In this document: positions 33,052-41,196 of the stretch, in pieces | Numbering within the stretch: the first letter of the stretch is position 1 | Layout: each line of letters begins with the position of its first letter | NCBI GenBank assembly: GCA_964509505.1 | Contig: CAZDYP010000003.1 | Coordinates: 1-64,000, forward strand | DNA length: 64,000 nucleotides | DNA from: CAZDYP01 sp964509505 | GTDB lineage: Bacteria > Chloroflexota > Anaerolineae > JACRMK01 | Reading direction: 5' to 3' | The notes under the pieces: generated by a model | Told to the model about the DNA's origin: nothing | The model's database searches: none | Seen by the model: the letters and a program-made list of their open reading frames with translations, nothing else | Position numbers and translations under genes: made by a program

Positions 33052-34434
33052 ATGCCTATCATTCTCGGTCCCACTTTCGAGGAAATGTTGCACCCTCACA
33101 CCATTGCGCCCCCCATTCGTCAGCGCGCATTGATGATGAAGACGCAGGATCCGCTCGACCCCATCAACTTGTTCAACATCACGTGGCGCGGCGGCGATGG
33201 GCAGATTTACTATCGCGTCCTGCCGAAGCAACTGACCAACGTGGATGCGAACATCGTCGTCCTCTATGGCAAAGATTTTCCGACAGGCTCACATAAGGTT
33301 GGCGCGGCGTATTCGGTGCTGGTCGAGAAAGAATTGTTCGGCGAGGTTGATCCACGCACGCACACGCTCGTCTGGCCCAGCACAGGCAACTATGGCATCG
33401 GCGGCGCGTGGGTTGGCTGTCGCATGGGCTTCGATTCCGTCGTCGTGCTGCCCGCAGGCATGAGCCAAGAGCGCTTCGAGCGCATCGAATCGTACGGCGC
33501 GCGTGTCATCAAAACAGTTGGCTCCGAGAGCAACGTCAAAGAGATTTACGACAAGACACACGAACTCGCGCGCGATCCCAAAGTCCGCATCCTTAATCAG
33601 TTCAGCGAGCTGGGCAACTATCGCTTCCACTATCACGTCACGGGCAACACGATTGCCGAGCTCGTCAATGAATTGAGATTGAAGCATAGCGATTTGAGAT
33701 TGGCGGCATATTGCTCCGCGATGGGCAGCGCTGGCACGATTGCAGCAGGCGACCGCCTCAAGCAGTTGTGGCATGATTGCAAAATCGTCGGACTCGAACC
33801 CGTGCAATGTCCGACGCTCTATAACAACGGCTATGGCTCGCACGACATTCAAGGTATCGGCGACAAGCACGTGACGTGGATTCATCACGTCACGAACATG
33901 GACGCCATCATCTGCATTGACGATATCGAATGCAAGAAGGGTCTGCAATTGCTCACCGCAGAGAACGGCATGGAGACGTTGAGCAAGCGCTTCGGCATGC
34001 CGACGGGCGATGTCGAAGCCATGTCACACATCTTCGGCATCAGCGGCGTGTGCAACGTGCTGGGCGCGATCAAGACTGCAAAGTATTATGGCATGGGCAA
34101 GCGCGACCTCATCGTGACGATTCTCACCGATGCGATTGATCGCTATCATTCGGTGATGGCTGACTTGACCCGCGCGTATGGTGTGATGGACGAAGCCGAA
34201 GCGACGGCGCGGCTCGCATCCATTTTTCATGGACAAAAGACCGATTGGATCAAAGAAGGCACGGTGGACACACGACGGCAATGGCACAATCTCAAATATT
34301 ACACTTGGGTAGAGCAACAAGGTAAGACCGTTGAGGAATTGGACGCGCAGCTCAGTGAGGAATGGTGGCTGCAACATCAAGCGCGTGTGGCGGAGATTGA
34401 CAACAAAATTTTGGAGGCGAGACACAGCACATGA
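33052..34434 (+). CDS. PLP-dependent enzyme, cysteine-synthase/tryptophan-synthase-beta fold, unassigned
   Basis: A 460-residue fold-type-II PLP enzyme. The PLP Lys82 is in FPTGSHKVGAAYSVL. A substrate loop WPSTGNYGIGGAWVG and a phosphate-binding SAMGSAGTIAAGDRL follow. The C-terminal 100 residues (from about FGMPTGDVEAMSH) are helical and unlike cysteine synthase. I recognise the architecture but no named activity; eliminating or replacing a beta substituent on an amino acid is the likely chemistry. It follows the threonine-synthase-like gene by 31 nt and overlaps the next gene by 4 nt. The order YgeW, PLP, PLP suggests consecutive steps of one pathway. Confidence 0.83.
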   Translation: MPIILGPTFEEMLHPHTIAPPIRQRALMMKTQDPLDPINLFNITWRGGDGQIYYRVLPKQLTNVDANIVVLYGKDFPTGSHKVGAAYSVLVEKELFGEVDPRTHTLVWPSTGNYGIGGAWVGCRMGFDSVVVLPAGMSQERFERIESYGARVIKTVGSESNVKEIYDKTHELARDPKVRILNQFSELGNYRFHYHVTGNTIAELVNELRLKHSDLRLAAYCSAMGSAGTIAAGDRLKQLWHDCKIVGLEPVQCPTLYNNGYGSHDIQGIGDKHVTWIHHVTNMDAIICIDDIECKKGLQLLTAENGMETLSKRFGMPTGDVEAMSHIFGISGVCNVLGAIKTAKYYGMGKRDLIVTILTDAIDRYHSVMADLTRAYGVMDEAEATARLASIFHGQKTDWIKEGTVDTRRQWHNLKYYTWVEQQGKTVEELDAQLSEEWWLQHQARVAEIDNKILEARHST

Positions 34435-35306
34435 GCCAACCCTTGCAAACTCTTAATTGCTCCAAGTGTGGCGCGCCGTTGCCCCCAGGTTCAGTGGGCG
34501 ATGTGACTTGCGAATTTTGCGGCACGGTCACACGCATCAAACCAGAACGCCTACGTCAGCCTGAGCTGACGACGATTATCGTCTCCCCTAATCCCATCGC
34601 CGAAATAACCGCACGCTCGCGCGAGGCAGCGCGCACGCGTAATACAGGCGCGGGGCGTTGGTTGGGTTGTTTGATCTGGCTCATCCTGCTGAGTGGACTT
34701 GCTTACTACTTCGGTTTAGAGCGGCTGACGAGCGTCGCGCAAGACATTCGCACAATCATCGAGCAACAAATCGGGGCACAAAGCGCCCCGACCTCACGCA
34801 CGACGACCAATGTGGTTGCTACACCCTCCGTCGTCGCTGTGGCGACCATCTCACGCGCCCGTCCCACCTCATCACTACCGGCCGTGCCCAATCCAACCAG
34901 CGAAGCAACACCAACCGATGCGCCCGCCCCAACCAACACACCGCGCCCTGCCCCGCCAACACGCACGCCCCCACCCATTGCGCCACCGACAACGAACAAC
35001 AGCTGCACAGACCCACACAATATGTTTTTGTCGCCGCTCGACGGGCTGACGTTGCGTGGGCGCGTGAACATGAACAGCGATGTGAGCTTGAGCGGCTACG
35101 AGTATTACAAGTTTGAGGTGCGTCCCGCTGGCGCTGGCGACGATGCGTGGCGCATGATCTATCGGCAGGATAATCCGATCAACGTGCGCATGACGTGGGA
35201 CACGACGACGATTGCGGCGGGACGTTACCAATTGCGCTTCGTGACCGTTGACCGCACGGGCAATTTTCCAGCGCCGTGCGTGATTACGGTGAACGTCGCG
35301 CGCTAA
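34431..35306 (+). CDS. Zinc-ribbon membrane protein with Thr/Pro linker and extracellular domain
   Basis: Order of parts: N-terminal zinc ribbon (CSKCGAPLPPG and CEFCG, residues about 10-31), a basic linker, one membrane helix (GCLIWLILLSGLAYYFGL), a long Thr/Pro/Ala-rich spacer (about residues 120-190), and a 100-residue extracellular domain with a Cys pair (SCTDPHNMFLSPLDG ... PAPCVITVNVAR). The last part resembles fibronectin/Ig-like modules in Chloroflexota proteins (YYKFEVRPAG, GRYQLRFVTVDRTGNF). Function is unknown; an envelope role is likely. It overlaps the upstream PLP gene by 4 nt, but that may reflect compact packing only. An intrinsic terminator follows. Confidence 0.8.
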   Translation: MSQPLQTLNCSKCGAPLPPGSVGDVTCEFCGTVTRIKPERLRQPELTTIIVSPNPIAEITARSREAARTRNTGAGRWLGCLIWLILLSGLAYYFGLERLTSVAQDIRTIIEQQIGAQSAPTSRTTTNVVATPSVVAVATISRARPTSSLPAVPNPTSEATPTDAPAPTNTPRPAPPTRTPPPIAPPTTNNSCTDPHNMFLSPLDGLTLRGRVNMNSDVSLSGYEYYKFEVRPAGAGDDAWRMIYRQDNPINVRMTWDTTTIAAGRYQLRFVTVDRTGNFPAPCVITVNVAR

Positions 35307-35310
35307 AACA

Positions 35311-35345
35311 AATCCGCGAGGAACTCGCGCCTCGCGGATTTTCGC
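35311..35345. terminator. Bidirectional intrinsic terminator
   Basis: AATCCGCGAGG (35311-35321) and CCTCGCGGATT (35330-35340) form a perfect 11-bp stem, with A-run before and T-run after. It lies between the convergent zinc-ribbon and RidA genes. Confidence 0.85.
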
Positions 35346-35351
35346 TTGACC

Positions 35352-35837
35352 TCATTCTTCTTCTTTATACAGCTCCGATTCATCCACCTCGACAATCATC
35401 TCGATTTCGACGGGAATGCCGCCGGGCAACGAGCCCATGCCTACCGCCGAGCGCGCATGGCGTCCTTGCTCGCCAAAAATTTCGACGAGCAAATCCGATG
35501 CGCCGTTGATGACCTTGGGATGTTCGGTGAAATCGGGCGCGGCGTTCACCATGCCCAACACTTTGACGATGCGGCGCACGTACGACAGCTCGCCAATCTC
35601 TACCTTCAAGGACGCGAGCATGTTCAACGCACATGACTGCGCGGCTTGGTAACCATCCTCAATCCTCAACTCCTCGCCCAGTTTACCGCGCCACCTCGCG
35701 CCGCCTTCGCGGTCTGGACCTGTGCCTGCCACATAAACCATATTGCCCGAGCGCACCGTCCGCACGTAGTTCGCAATCGGTTTGGGCGACGGCGGCAAGG
35801 TCAAGCCTTTGGCTGCAATTTTTTCTTCGGGTGTCAT
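35352..35837 (-). CDS. RidA-family protein, YgeW-block paralogue
   Basis: A 161-residue YjgF/RidA-superfamily protein of the longer subgroup (like TdcF/YoaB relatives of about 150 residues): VRTVRSGNMVYVAGTGPD, QAAQSCALNMLASLKVEIGEL, VRRIVKVLGMVNAAPDF and RHARSAVGMGSLPGGIPVEIEMIVEV. The Arg-Ser preceding GMGSLPGG aligns with the substrate-binding Arg of active members. A textbook GGAGG lies 5 nt before the ATG at 35837; an in-frame upstream ATG overlaps that site. It faces the PLP-enzyme genes and could clear enamines released by them. It differs clearly from the RidA at 19366. Confidence 0.88.
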   Translation of the reverse strand: MTPEEKIAAKGLTLPPSPKPIANYVRTVRSGNMVYVAGTGPDREGGARWRGKLGEELRIEDGYQAAQSCALNMLASLKVEIGELSYVRRIVKVLGMVNAAPDFTEHPKVINGASDLLVEIFGEQGRHARSAVGMGSLPGGIPVEIEMIVEVDESELYKEEE

Positions 35838-35869
35838 TTCATCCTCCAAAAGAATGTGTGGCGCGATTA

Positions 35870-36204
35870 TAGCCTACTTGCGCCGAACTCCTCAACATGC
35901 TAAAGTAACGTGAACTCGGGATAAGCCACGCAAAGGCAATGCGCGCGCACTGCAGCGCCCAGCCAACCTCCGTCGGCTGGCGCTGAACTCGCGCAGGCGG
36001 GTTTCGCAGTGAGTAGGCGCGATTGTCAATCGCCCGCAACCTTATCCCGCATTGACGTTAAAGTAGCCATGTCTTGTAAACGCAATTTATTTTTTGAAAA
36101 CCCAACAACACCAAGCCGCAAAGAAATCACGAAGCGCACAAAAGAAAAATTGGGGTTCTCTTCATGAGCCTTTGTGACTTGGTGTTGAATTCGCCTATTC
36201 GACC
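35870..36204. repeat. Gene-free stretch with hairpins and a CACAAAG-type inverted repeat
   Basis: No gene is seen. About 35952-35985 forms a strong hairpin (CAGCGCCCAGCC, CTCCGT loop, GGCTGGCGCTG). About 36018-36045 contains GGCGCGATTGTCAATCGCCC. Positions 36098-36188 carry AACACCAAGCCGCAAAGAAATC then a near complement ending GACTTGGTGTTGAA, related to 9284-9358. Confidence 0.6.
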
Positions 36205-36672
36205 ATGCAACCCGAAGACACCATCCTCGTCGCCATCATCAACAACGCGCGCGACTTCGTCATCGCGCGCGAAGCAGGCTGGTATCGCATTCCCAGTGAA
36301 CGCGCGCCCGACGGCATCCACGCGCAATACCTCGCGTTCTATCAGACGAAAGCGTTTGGCGACGACGCCTTCGCGATTCATTACTACGCGCGCATCCTCG
36401 GCGTCGAGCTCGCCACCCGGCGCGAGCTCTTTCCCGATGAGCCTGACCATCCGCGCGCCAACCACACCTACTACAAAATTTTGCTTGGTCCCCTCGTGCG
36501 CTTGCCCCATCCCATCATCAGCCGCAAGTGGCGACGCCTCACCTTTCTGGTCACGACAGGCGAGCGTTTTCAAAATGCGTGGGAACTCAACGATCTTGTG
36601 TTGAATGCGTCGGAAGAGGAGGTGGTGTGGCGCGCGATTCGGGATTTAGGGAAGGAAGAGGAGGAAGAATAA
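36205..36672 (+). CDS. Conserved-looking hypothetical protein (GWYRIP type)
   Basis: A 155-residue soluble protein that I recognise only as a hypothetical family with the pattern INNARDFVIAREAGWYRIP, YLAFYQTKAFG, ATRRELFPDEPDHPRANHTYYK and ILLGPLVRLPHPI. It has no signal or membrane segment and ends in a Glu-rich tail (GKEEEEE). The mix of Arg and aromatic residues would fit a nucleic-acid-associated protein, but this is speculation. Its stop codon overlaps the ssnA start (TAATG), so the two are probably co-transcribed. Confidence 0.75.
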   Translation: MQPEDTILVAIINNARDFVIAREAGWYRIPSERAPDGIHAQYLAFYQTKAFGDDAFAIHYYARILGVELATRRELFPDEPDHPRANHTYYKILLGPLVRLPHPIISRKWRRLTFLVTTGERFQNAWELNDLVLNASEEEVVWRAIRDLGKEEEEE

Positions 36673-38057
36673 TGCTCATCACACACGGTACGCTCATCAC
36701 CTTCGGCCCTGCGCCGCGTGTTGTCGTGGATGGAGCGTTACACATCAGCGATGACACGATTGACGACATCGGCGCGACGGGCGAACTCGCAGCGCGTTAT
36801 CCCAACGACCCGCAACTCGACGCGCGTGGGCAGCTCGTCATGCCTGCAAATATCTGTAGCCACACACATTTCTACGGCGCGTTTGCGCGCGGCATGGCGT
36901 TGCGCGGCGAGCCGCCAAAAAATTTTGTGGAGATTCTCGAAAAATTGTGGTGGCGTTTGGATCGTGCGTTGTTGCTGGAAGACATTCGCTACTCCGCGCT
37001 CGCCTGTTTGGTGGATGCAATTCGGCACGGGACGACGTGCTTGATTGATCACCACGCCAGTCCCACTGAGATTGATGGCTCGCTCGACGTGATTGCAGAG
37101 GCGGCGCAGCTCGCGGGTGTGCGCGTCGCGTGCGCGTACGAAGTGACCGACCGCAACGGCGCAGCGGGCGCGCAGGCAGGCATCGCGGAGAACGTGCGGT
37201 TCATCACCGCGCAGCAAAAAAATCCACACCCGCTCATCGGCGCGTCGTTCGGTCTTCATGCGTCGTTTACCATTTCAGAACGCACGCTGGAGCAATGCGT
37301 CAACGCCGCCAAGAGCGTGAACAGCGGCTTTCATGTGCACGTCGCGGAAGATAAAGCCGACCAAGCCGACAGTCTCAAAAAGTATGACCTGCGCGTCGTC
37401 GAGCGGTTTGAGCGAGCCAAGGTGTTAAGCGCGCGCACGATTGCCGCGCATTGTGTTCATCTGGACGCGTATGAGATGGACGCATTGCGTGAGACGCAAA
37501 CGAAAGTGACGCATCAACCACGCTCGAACATGAACAACGCCGTGGGCGCGCAAGATTCACTTGCGCTGTTGAAGCGCGGCATTTGCGTCGGCTTAGGCAA
37601 CGATGGCTTCTCGAACAATATGTTCGCGGAGATGAAAGCGGCATACTTAATGCACCAACATCACAAGGGCAACCCGCGTGTGACGCCATTCGCTGAATCA
37701 GCGAATGGCACAGCGCCAGAACGCGCTTCGCGTTCTGGCGTGGGCGCGGATCAAGTCATGCAGATGGCCGTGACGAACAACGCGGCGATTGCGAAGCTGT
37801 TCTGGGCGAAGCCGTTGGGCGAGCTGACGATTGGCGCATATGCGGACCTCATCCTGCTCGACTATGCGCCCATTACGTCATTGAGCGAAGGCAATTTACC
37901 ATGGCACATCATCTTCGGCGTGGATGGTTCGCACGTGACGACGACCATTTGCGGCGGCAAGGTGTTGATGCAAGATCGCAAACTGTTGACGTTGGATGAG
38001 CTGGAGATTGCAGCGAAGGCGCGCGAGCGCGCAGAGAAAGTGTGGGCGCGTATGTAA
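36672..38057 (+). CDS. ssnA: SsnA-like aminohydrolase (amidohydrolase superfamily)
   Basis: A 461-residue metal-dependent hydrolase with the Atz/Trz-type composite barrel: VMPANICSHTHFYGAFARGM (His64-x-His66), KNFVEILEKLWWRLDRAL, GTTCLIDHHASP, FHVHVAEDKADQADS, TIAAHCVHLD, SNMNNAVG and LGNDGFSNNMF with the metal Asp. The string GEPPKNF/EILEKLWWRLD is diagnostic for SsnA, a putative deaminase tied by context to selenium-dependent purine catabolism. Residues about 338-356 (FAESANGTAPERASRSGVG) are encoded by two adjacent palindromes at 37685-37740 that seem inserted in frame. Start is the ATG overlapping the upstream stop. No selenocysteine signal is visible. Confidence 0.9.
   Translation: MLITHGTLITFGPAPRVVVDGALHISDDTIDDIGATGELAARYPNDPQLDARGQLVMPANICSHTHFYGAFARGMALRGEPPKNFVEILEKLWWRLDRALLLEDIRYSALACLVDAIRHGTTCLIDHHASPTEIDGSLDVIAEAAQLAGVRVACAYEVTDRNGAAGAQAGIAENVRFITAQQKNPHPLIGASFGLHASFTISERTLEQCVNAAKSVNSGFHVHVAEDKADQADSLKKYDLRVVERFERAKVLSARTIAAHCVHLDAYEMDALRETQTKVTHQPRSNMNNAVGAQDSLALLKRGICVGLGNDGFSNNMFAEMKAAYLMHQHHKGNPRVTPFAESANGTAPERASRSGVGADQVMQMAVTNNAAIAKLFWAKPLGELTIGAYADLILLDYAPITSLSEGNLPWHIIFGVDGSHVTTTICGGKVLMQDRKLLTLDELEIAAKARERAEKVWARM
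37685..37740. repeat. Two adjacent palindromes inside ssnA
   Basis: GCCATTCGCT-GAATC-AGCGAATGGC (37685-37709) and CGCCAGAACGCG-CTT-CGCGTTCTGGCG (37714-37740). Both are perfect stems and are read through in frame within ssnA. Confidence 0.8.
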
Positions 38058-38076
38058 TGGAAATTGCCAACCCGCT

Positions 38077-39261
38077 CTACGGTCTCGTCGCCGCTTGCAC
38101 CGCTTGATACACAGGCTTGGGGAGGAACTGGGGGGTTACAAAAGAGAAGTAATCGTGAAAGTTGTGCTGTTCAGCAGGAAAACGGAACGCCCACAGCGCA
38201 ACCAGCTGACACCATGCCCACTCGTGCTGCGCGAGCTGATAGGCGCGCACGGTATATGCGACGCGCTGCGCAGGGCGCACGGCAAACGTCCAACGGGGAT
38301 GATCGTTCCAACCGCCTTCGGTGATGAAGGCGGTTTTCTGTTCATCGTCGTGTTCCACCATGATGGCGCGCAACAACTCCGCTCGGCGGAAGTTGAGCGC
38401 ATCAGCAGCTGGCGACGCCTCGGCGGGTGCGCGCAGCCCATAGGCATGAATCGCCAACGCATCAAACACATTGCGTGCGCCTGCCGCGTACATAGCGCGC
38501 AAATAATCAAGGTCGGACAGGGCGCGCGCATGGTCTGGTTCAACCGTAGGCGACAGCGCGCCCGCCAACACGACGATACTGGGATCGGCTTCTTTCGCGC
38601 GACGATAGGCGACGCGCAACAAGCGTGTATAGGCGGCGGGGTCGGGTGGGCGTCCTCCCCATTCGTTGGTGAGATTCGGTTCGTTCCAAACTTGCAAATG
38701 GCGCACGCGGCCCCTGAAATGGCGCACGAAGGCAAACACAAAATCGCCATAGTCCGCATAGCGTTCGGGCCCAAGCAATTGCGATGGCGAGTTGGCGGGG
38801 CGCGCCCAATCAGGCACCAAATCAAGGCGCGCAATGATCGTCAACCCTTGCGCGCGCGCATGATTCACCACCATATCCGCATGGGCAAAATCGTAACGCC
38901 CTTTTGCGGGTTCGGAGTACGCCCATGGAAAATACTCGACGATCCACGATGCGCCCATTTCGCGCACCATTTGTAACGTGCGCTGCACTTTCCATTCTTC
39001 CACTTCATCGGTGAGGCGTGTATGCACGCCAACTTTTGGATTGTTCGTAATGACAGTCTGTGGCGGCCCAACATACGTGAGTGGTCGCGGGGGCGCAAGG
39101 ACAATGGCGAGGCAGCCGATAAGCAGGAAAAAGGAAATAAGGGGAAATAAGGGAAAATCAGCGACTCCAGGTCGCACTGATATATTTCCTCTTATTTCCT
39201 CTAAGGCTAAAGCATCGCTGCGCTGTTTCCTTTTCAAAGTGTCGCGTTTATGCGAGTCCAT
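38077..39261 (-). CDS. Membrane-anchored glycoside hydrolase-like TIM-barrel protein
   Basis: One N-terminal membrane helix (residues about 36-58) and an extracellular (beta/alpha)8 domain like GH39/GH5/GH42-clan A enzymes. The acid/base is Glu194 in VWNEPNL and the nucleophile Glu315 in FITEGGW, as clan A requires. Substrate is unknown. The first 45 codons come from a low-complexity repeat (GGAAATAAGG/TTTCCTCTTATTTCC, 39105-39235), which also encodes part of the membrane helix; the true start may be a downstream GTG (SVRPGV). The ATG at 39261 overlaps the end of the FprA-like gene by 14 nt. Confidence 0.82.
   Translation of the reverse strand: MDSHKRDTLKRKQRSDALALEEIRGNISVRPGVADFPLFPLISFFLLIGCLAIVLAPPRPLTYVGPPQTVITNNPKVGVHTRLTDEVEEWKVQRTLQMVREMGASWIVEYFPWAYSEPAKGRYDFAHADMVVNHARAQGLTIIARLDLVPDWARPANSPSQLLGPERYADYGDFVFAFVRHFRGRVRHLQVWNEPNLTNEWGGRPPDPAAYTRLLRVAYRRAKEADPSIVVLAGALSPTVEPDHARALSDLDYLRAMYAAGARNVFDALAIHAYGLRAPAEASPAADALNFRRAELLRAIMVEHDDEQKTAFITEGGWNDHPRWTFAVRPAQRVAYTVRAYQLAQHEWAWCQLVALWAFRFPAEQHNFHDYFSFVTPQFLPKPVYQAVQAATRP
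39105..39235. repeat. Low-complexity inverted repeat covering the glycosidase N-terminus
   Basis: GGAAATAAGG units (39128-39152) and complementary TATTTCCTCTTATTTCCTC (39183-39201) surround a short centre with CTCCAGGTCGCAC. The sequence is read through as the first codons and part of the membrane anchor of the glycosidase. Confidence 0.65.
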
Positions 39262-40657
39262 TCTTGCGCGCCAATGCTTCTAGCATCTCTTCGACGCGAC
39301 TGAACTTCACGCGCGGGCGACTCTGCGGTTTGCCTTTCGCGGTTTCAAGTTGGTCAAGGATTTGCCAATCTTGATATGAGACGACCGGCGGGCAGCGTTC
39401 TTTGAGGAACGATTCTAATGCGTGCGGGTCAGCCTGTGCGTCTGCCACAGGGTTGAGGGTCGGCACATCGCTCAACAACGCTTCGACCGTTTCGACCGCA
39501 TCGGGCTTGTTGGTGCCAATCACGCCTGTTGGACCGCGTTTCGCCCAACCAACGACGTATTTGCCGACCAGGGGCTGCCTAGTCTGCGGATCAATGATGC
39601 GCCCTTGCTGATTGGGAATAGTGCCGCTGCGCGCATCATACGGCACGTCGGGTAACGGCAGACCCTTGTAACCGATGGAGCGAAAGATAATATCAACGGG
39701 CAAGGTCTCGAAAATACCTTTGCCTTGCGCTTGCAACACGCCGCTCGTATTGGGTTTTAGTTCGTTGTGTTCGATGCGCACCTGTTGCACACGTCCATCG
39801 CCCATCAACGCGATGGGCGACACCAGAAACCGTAAGACGATTTGGCGAGGCTTGCCCGTACGCGCGCGTCGCATGTATTGCTTCAACATTTCGACATTGC
39901 GAATCGCTTCACCGTTAGCGTGCAACATCGCTAAACTATGCGAATCCAATTCCAATTCGGACGGCGCGACTACGACCTCCGCATTTTGAATTTCGCCGAA
40001 CTCGCGCAATTCGGCATGGGTGAAGGCGGCTTGCGCGGGCCCGCGTCGTCCCAGCATGTAAACCGTCTTGATGCGACTCGTCCGCAAGACGTCGAGCGCG
40101 TGGTCGGCGATGTCGGTGGTCATCAATTCTTCAGGCGACTTCGCAAGAATCCGCACCACATCCATTGCCACGTTGCCGTTGCCAACGACGACGGCAGACT
40201 CGGCGTGAGCTAAGTCGAATTGCAAATCACGATAATCGGGATGCGCGTTATACCAGCCGACGAACTCCGTCGCTGAATGGCTGCCCGCCAGATTTTCGCC
40301 AGGGATGCCCAGCTGTCGGTCCGACGATGCGCCCGTGGCATAGATGAGCGCGTCGTAAAAACGACACAATTCAGCTCGTGTGATGTCCTTGCCATAGGTT
40401 AGGTTGCCAAAGAAACGCACGCGCGGATCCGCCGACGTTTTTTGATAGACCCGAATGACGTTTTTGATTTTTTCATGATCAGGCGCGACGCCATAACGCA
40501 CCAGACCAAACGGCGCAGGCAATTTTTCAAGGATGTCTATTGAAACCTGCACGGCGCTCTGACCAATCAATGCGCCTGCGGCATAATAGCCCGAGGGCCC
40601 CGCGCCGATGATCGCCACGCGCAAGGGGCGGGCGGTTGTGCCTAATGAGTTGTTCAC
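39248..40657 (-). CDS. FprA-type NADPH:ferredoxin reductase (adrenodoxin-reductase-like)
   Basis: A 469-residue FAD enzyme that shuttles electrons between NADPH and ferredoxin. The FAD loop is IIGAGPSGYYAAGAL (residues 17-31), followed by the diagnostic PFGLVRYGVAPDH. The NADPH site is VVGNGNVAMDVVRIL, and the C-terminal GWAKRGPTGVIGTNK is shared by FprA and adrenodoxin reductases. The GTG start is supported by a GAGGT about 8 nt upstream. It could serve the P450 at 21685, as FprA does with actinobacterial P450s, but that is inference. The glycosidase gene overlaps its end, probably for packing reasons. Confidence 0.93.
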   Translation of the reverse strand: MNNSLGTTARPLRVAIIGAGPSGYYAAGALIGQSAVQVSIDILEKLPAPFGLVRYGVAPDHEKIKNVIRVYQKTSADPRVRFFGNLTYGKDITRAELCRFYDALIYATGASSDRQLGIPGENLAGSHSATEFVGWYNAHPDYRDLQFDLAHAESAVVVGNGNVAMDVVRILAKSPEELMTTDIADHALDVLRTSRIKTVYMLGRRGPAQAAFTHAELREFGEIQNAEVVVAPSELELDSHSLAMLHANGEAIRNVEMLKQYMRRARTGKPRQIVLRFLVSPIALMGDGRVQQVRIEHNELKPNTSGVLQAQGKGIFETLPVDIIFRSIGYKGLPLPDVPYDARSGTIPNQQGRIIDPQTRQPLVGKYVVGWAKRGPTGVIGTNKPDAVETVEALLSDVPTLNPVADAQADPHALESFLKERCPPVVSYQDWQILDQLETAKGKPQSRPRVKFSRVEEMLEALARKNGLA

Positions 40658-40748
40658 GACGATTGACCTCGCAACAAAGTGTTACCCCTCCATCGCCGAA
40701 AATTCTACTTGGCGCATCGCAACGTGTCAAAGACATAAGTCACACAAT

Positions 40749-41003
40749 TTATTTCTCCAGCAACATCTCGACGCCATCCCAATCAGGCGGCGCCTCATGC
40801 ATACAATAAAATTCTGCTTGCTCACGATAATAGGCAGCGGCGGAGTCGTGGGAAGGTTGTTGTAACACGCGCGCGAACAGCGCTTGTAGCGCCATGATGC
40901 CATCGCCCATGGATTTATCAATGAAGCCATGATGCTCGCGAATGAGTGGGCTGATGCCGCAGGGTGTCCAGTGTAGCAAAGGCGCCAGGTCCCGAGGTTT
41001 CAC
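40749..41003 (-). pseudogene. Fossil of a class III nucleotide cyclase
   Basis: The 84-codon frame contains a piece of a cyclase catalytic core: ISPLIREHHGFIDKSMGDGIMAL matches (I)xxxGGxxDKxxGDxxMAxF, including the metal Asp of GDGIMA. It is joined to a tail AAYYREQAEF...PPDWDGVEMLLEK of the type ending cyclase/ATPase fusion proteins. Most of the gene is missing, so it is an internally deleted remnant. A complete cyclase is encoded at 48553-50394 but its sequence in this region (AIVKTIGDAVMGVF) differs. Confidence 0.65.
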
Positions 41004-41136
41004 TGAGTACCTCAGCGAAGCAGGCTCAAGCGACGAAGCCTTGAGCGATTGATAATGAAGTCACACTCACCAAAACTACCTGCACAAACCAATTGTTGAC
41101 GCGGATTCCACTTGGCGCAAGGGGATGTGTCAATGA

Positions 41137-41190
41137 GAAAAAGCAAACCCGTTGTCTCTCTCATAATGACAACGGGTTTGCTTTTCCTCC
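41137..41190 (-). terminator. Intrinsic terminator of the thrC-thrB operon
   Basis: GAAAAAGCAAACCCGTTGTC (41137-41156) and GACAACGGGTTTGCTTTTC (41168-41186) form a long perfect stem. On the minus strand the stem ends in a run of U. It lies directly after the thrB stop codon. Confidence 0.85.
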
Positions 41191-41196
41191 CCTCAC

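Noticed and set aside
36672..38057. Selenoprotein or selenocysteine insertion in the YgeY/YgeW/SsnA block
   Set aside because: No in-frame TGA followed by continued homology was seen; all three genes are complete without it.
37996..38976. Long plus-strand open frame of 326 codons
   Set aside because: It lies antisense to the glycosidase gene, whose catalytic motifs are clear; its protein is Arg/His-rich with no family character.
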